From contig OZ242357.1 in the NCBI GenBank assembly GCA_965208815.1, positions 496,001 through 560,000 on the forward strand: DNA of 64,000 nucleotides. The letters are read 5' to 3'. How positions within the stretch are numbered: position 1 is the stretch's first letter; each line of letters starts with the position of its first letter. Source of the DNA: Bin55 sp009840545 (GTDB taxonomy: Bacteria; Pseudomonadota; Gammaproteobacteria; Pseudomonadales; Azotimanducaceae). The notes below the pieces were generated by a model that ran no database searches, was not told the origin of the DNA, and saw nothing but the letters and a program-made list of their open reading frames with translations. This document shows positions 63,334-64,000 of the stretch, piece after piece. Both the position numbers and the translations under genes were made by a program.

Positions 63334-63716
63334 AGCTATTGCTCGACACGCATTTGCTGTTATGGGCTGCAGGTGTTCCAGAACGATTGTCGCCCGATGC
63401 AATGCGACTATTAAGTGATTCCGCGAACAAATTGCACTTTAGTGCTGCAAGTATTTGGGAGGTCGTTGTTAAAAACACCGTCGGGCGAAATGACTTTCGA
63501 GTAGCTCCAAGTCAGTTGCGAGACAGCCTTGTTCAAAATGCCTATACGGAAGTTCCAATTCATTCCAGCCATGCTATCGCTGTCAATCAACTGCCAGATA
63601 TACATCGCGACCCGTTCGATCGAATTCTGGTTGCACAAGCGATGGCGGAAAAAGCAATCCTTGTCACAACCGATAGCAAGGTTGCCCAATACCCAGGTCC
63701 TATTCGATTGGTATAA
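63330..63716 (+). CDS. PIN-domain toxin, VapC type
   Basis: A Mg-dependent ribonuclease toxin of 128 residues, normal for the family. The acidic active site is complete: Asp6 in LLLDTHLLLWA, Glu44 in SIWEVVVK, Asp94 and Asp97 in HRDPFDRIL, and Asp115 in VTTDSKV. The ATG at 63330 overlaps the stop of the upstream antitoxin-like gene, the normal order for this branch. Its opening (MKLLLDTHLLLWA) is typical of toxins paired with Phd antitoxins whose tails read PDDFD. Confidence 0.9.
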   Translation: MKLLLDTHLLLWAAGVPERLSPDAMRLLSDSANKLHFSAASIWEVVVKNTVGRNDFRVAPSQLRDSLVQNAYTEVPIHSSHAIAVNQLPDIHRDPFDRILVAQAMAEKAILVTTDSKVAQYPGPIRLV

Positions 63717-63753
63717 GCGACAGCATGTTACGCTACCAATATGTGATTGGACC

Positions 63754-64000
63754 TTATCCGAACCTAAATCCTTTGCCGTCTAACACAACGCTATTCGCAT
63801 TTGGCTTAGCGTCGTTATCGACGACTTTTCCGATTTCAAACGGTTGTTCGCCTGCGTCTTGAAGGCGTTGCATTACGGTCGAACAATCCTCTTCGCGTGT
63901 GGCGACGATGAATCCAATCCCACAGTTAAACGTACGTAGCATTTCGTATTCGTCCAGCTTGCCAGCTTTCTGAATCCAATCAAAACTCTCGTGGCGCGGC
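63754..64000 (-). CDS. purM: Phosphoribosylformylglycinamidine cyclo-ligase, C-terminal part
   Basis: AIR synthetase of purine synthesis; only the last about 82 residues are in the window. Visible are HESFDWIQKAG, the signature EYEMLRTFNCGIGFIV and the closing segment QDAGEQPFEIGKVV. The gene starts beyond the right edge. It is convergent with the PIN toxin gene, 37 bases apart. Confidence 0.92.
   Translation of the reverse strand, partial: PRHESFDWIQKAGKLDEYEMLRTFNCGIGFIVATREEDCSTVMQRLQDAGEQPFEIGKVVDNDAKPNANSVVLDGKGFRFG

Overview
The window looks like a chromosome segment of a gammaproteobacterium with moderate GC (near 50% by eye, not computed). The placement rests on gene content and order. 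A gapless metG-rnfABCDGE run lies beside mrp/apbC and dcd, and nth, argG, rnt, a monothiol glutaredoxin, argF and argD lie within about 20 kb. This is an arrangement I associate with Pseudomonas-like gammaproteobacteria. The exact lineage cannot be read from the window. No rRNA, CRISPR array or prophage is visible. There is one tRNA, Arg(TCG).

Layout. (1) 1-2301, minus: the start of a type I polyketide synthase (KS then AT), interrupted by one in-frame TAG just after the KS active site and running off the left edge. (2) 2649-4812: a SulP transporter overlapping a cyclic-nucleotide-binding-like ORF in another frame, then about 1.8 kb with little or no coding. (3) 6616-15421: a plus-strand set of catabolic-looking enzymes (amidohydrolase, class III CoA-transferase, SDR, zinc alcohol dehydrogenase, FAH-family hydrolase). 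It also holds a RibBA-like protein with a degenerate GTP cyclohydrolase II half and a PdxA-family dehydrogenase. (4) 15435-27122: bcp-type peroxiredoxin, an SLT lipoprotein, a PQQ-type sugar dehydrogenase, an S9 peptidase, DinG, a glycerate-kinase-like P-loop kinase, a DUF349 protein and an alpha/beta hydrolase. (5) 27173-33923: ribonucleotide reductase nrdA and nrdB, separated by a GC-rich IS1380-like element with clear inverted repeats and target duplication. (6) 34113-48254: an ankyrin protein, argF-argD, a PatB-type lyase, grxD, rnt, a large membrane-anchored helical-repeat protein, argG, nth and a SHOCT-like protein. (7) 48261-56713: the metG-rnfABCDGE-aldolase operon, with mrp-dcd divergent from it. 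(8) 56714-63716: an accessory stretch holding a beta-propeller lipoprotein, a second copy of the helical-repeat protein, a decayed fragment of the dcd 3' end, an IS3-family element inserted in a 22-bp tandem repeat array, and a toxin-antitoxin-like pair. In that pair a PIN toxin follows a 313-residue protein that ends in a Phd-like antitoxin tail. (9) The right edge holds the C-terminus of purM.

Working together. argF, argD and argG serve arginine synthesis. Rnf couples NADH/ferredoxin to the membrane ion gradient. nrdA and nrdB, and dcd, serve dNTP supply. The 6.6-15.4 kb set looks like a degradative pathway for an organic acid or cyclic compound, but its substrate cannot be named. The most unusual items are the long antitoxin-like protein with its repeat array, the pair of helical-repeat paralogues, and the dcd-remnant boundary of the accessory stretch.
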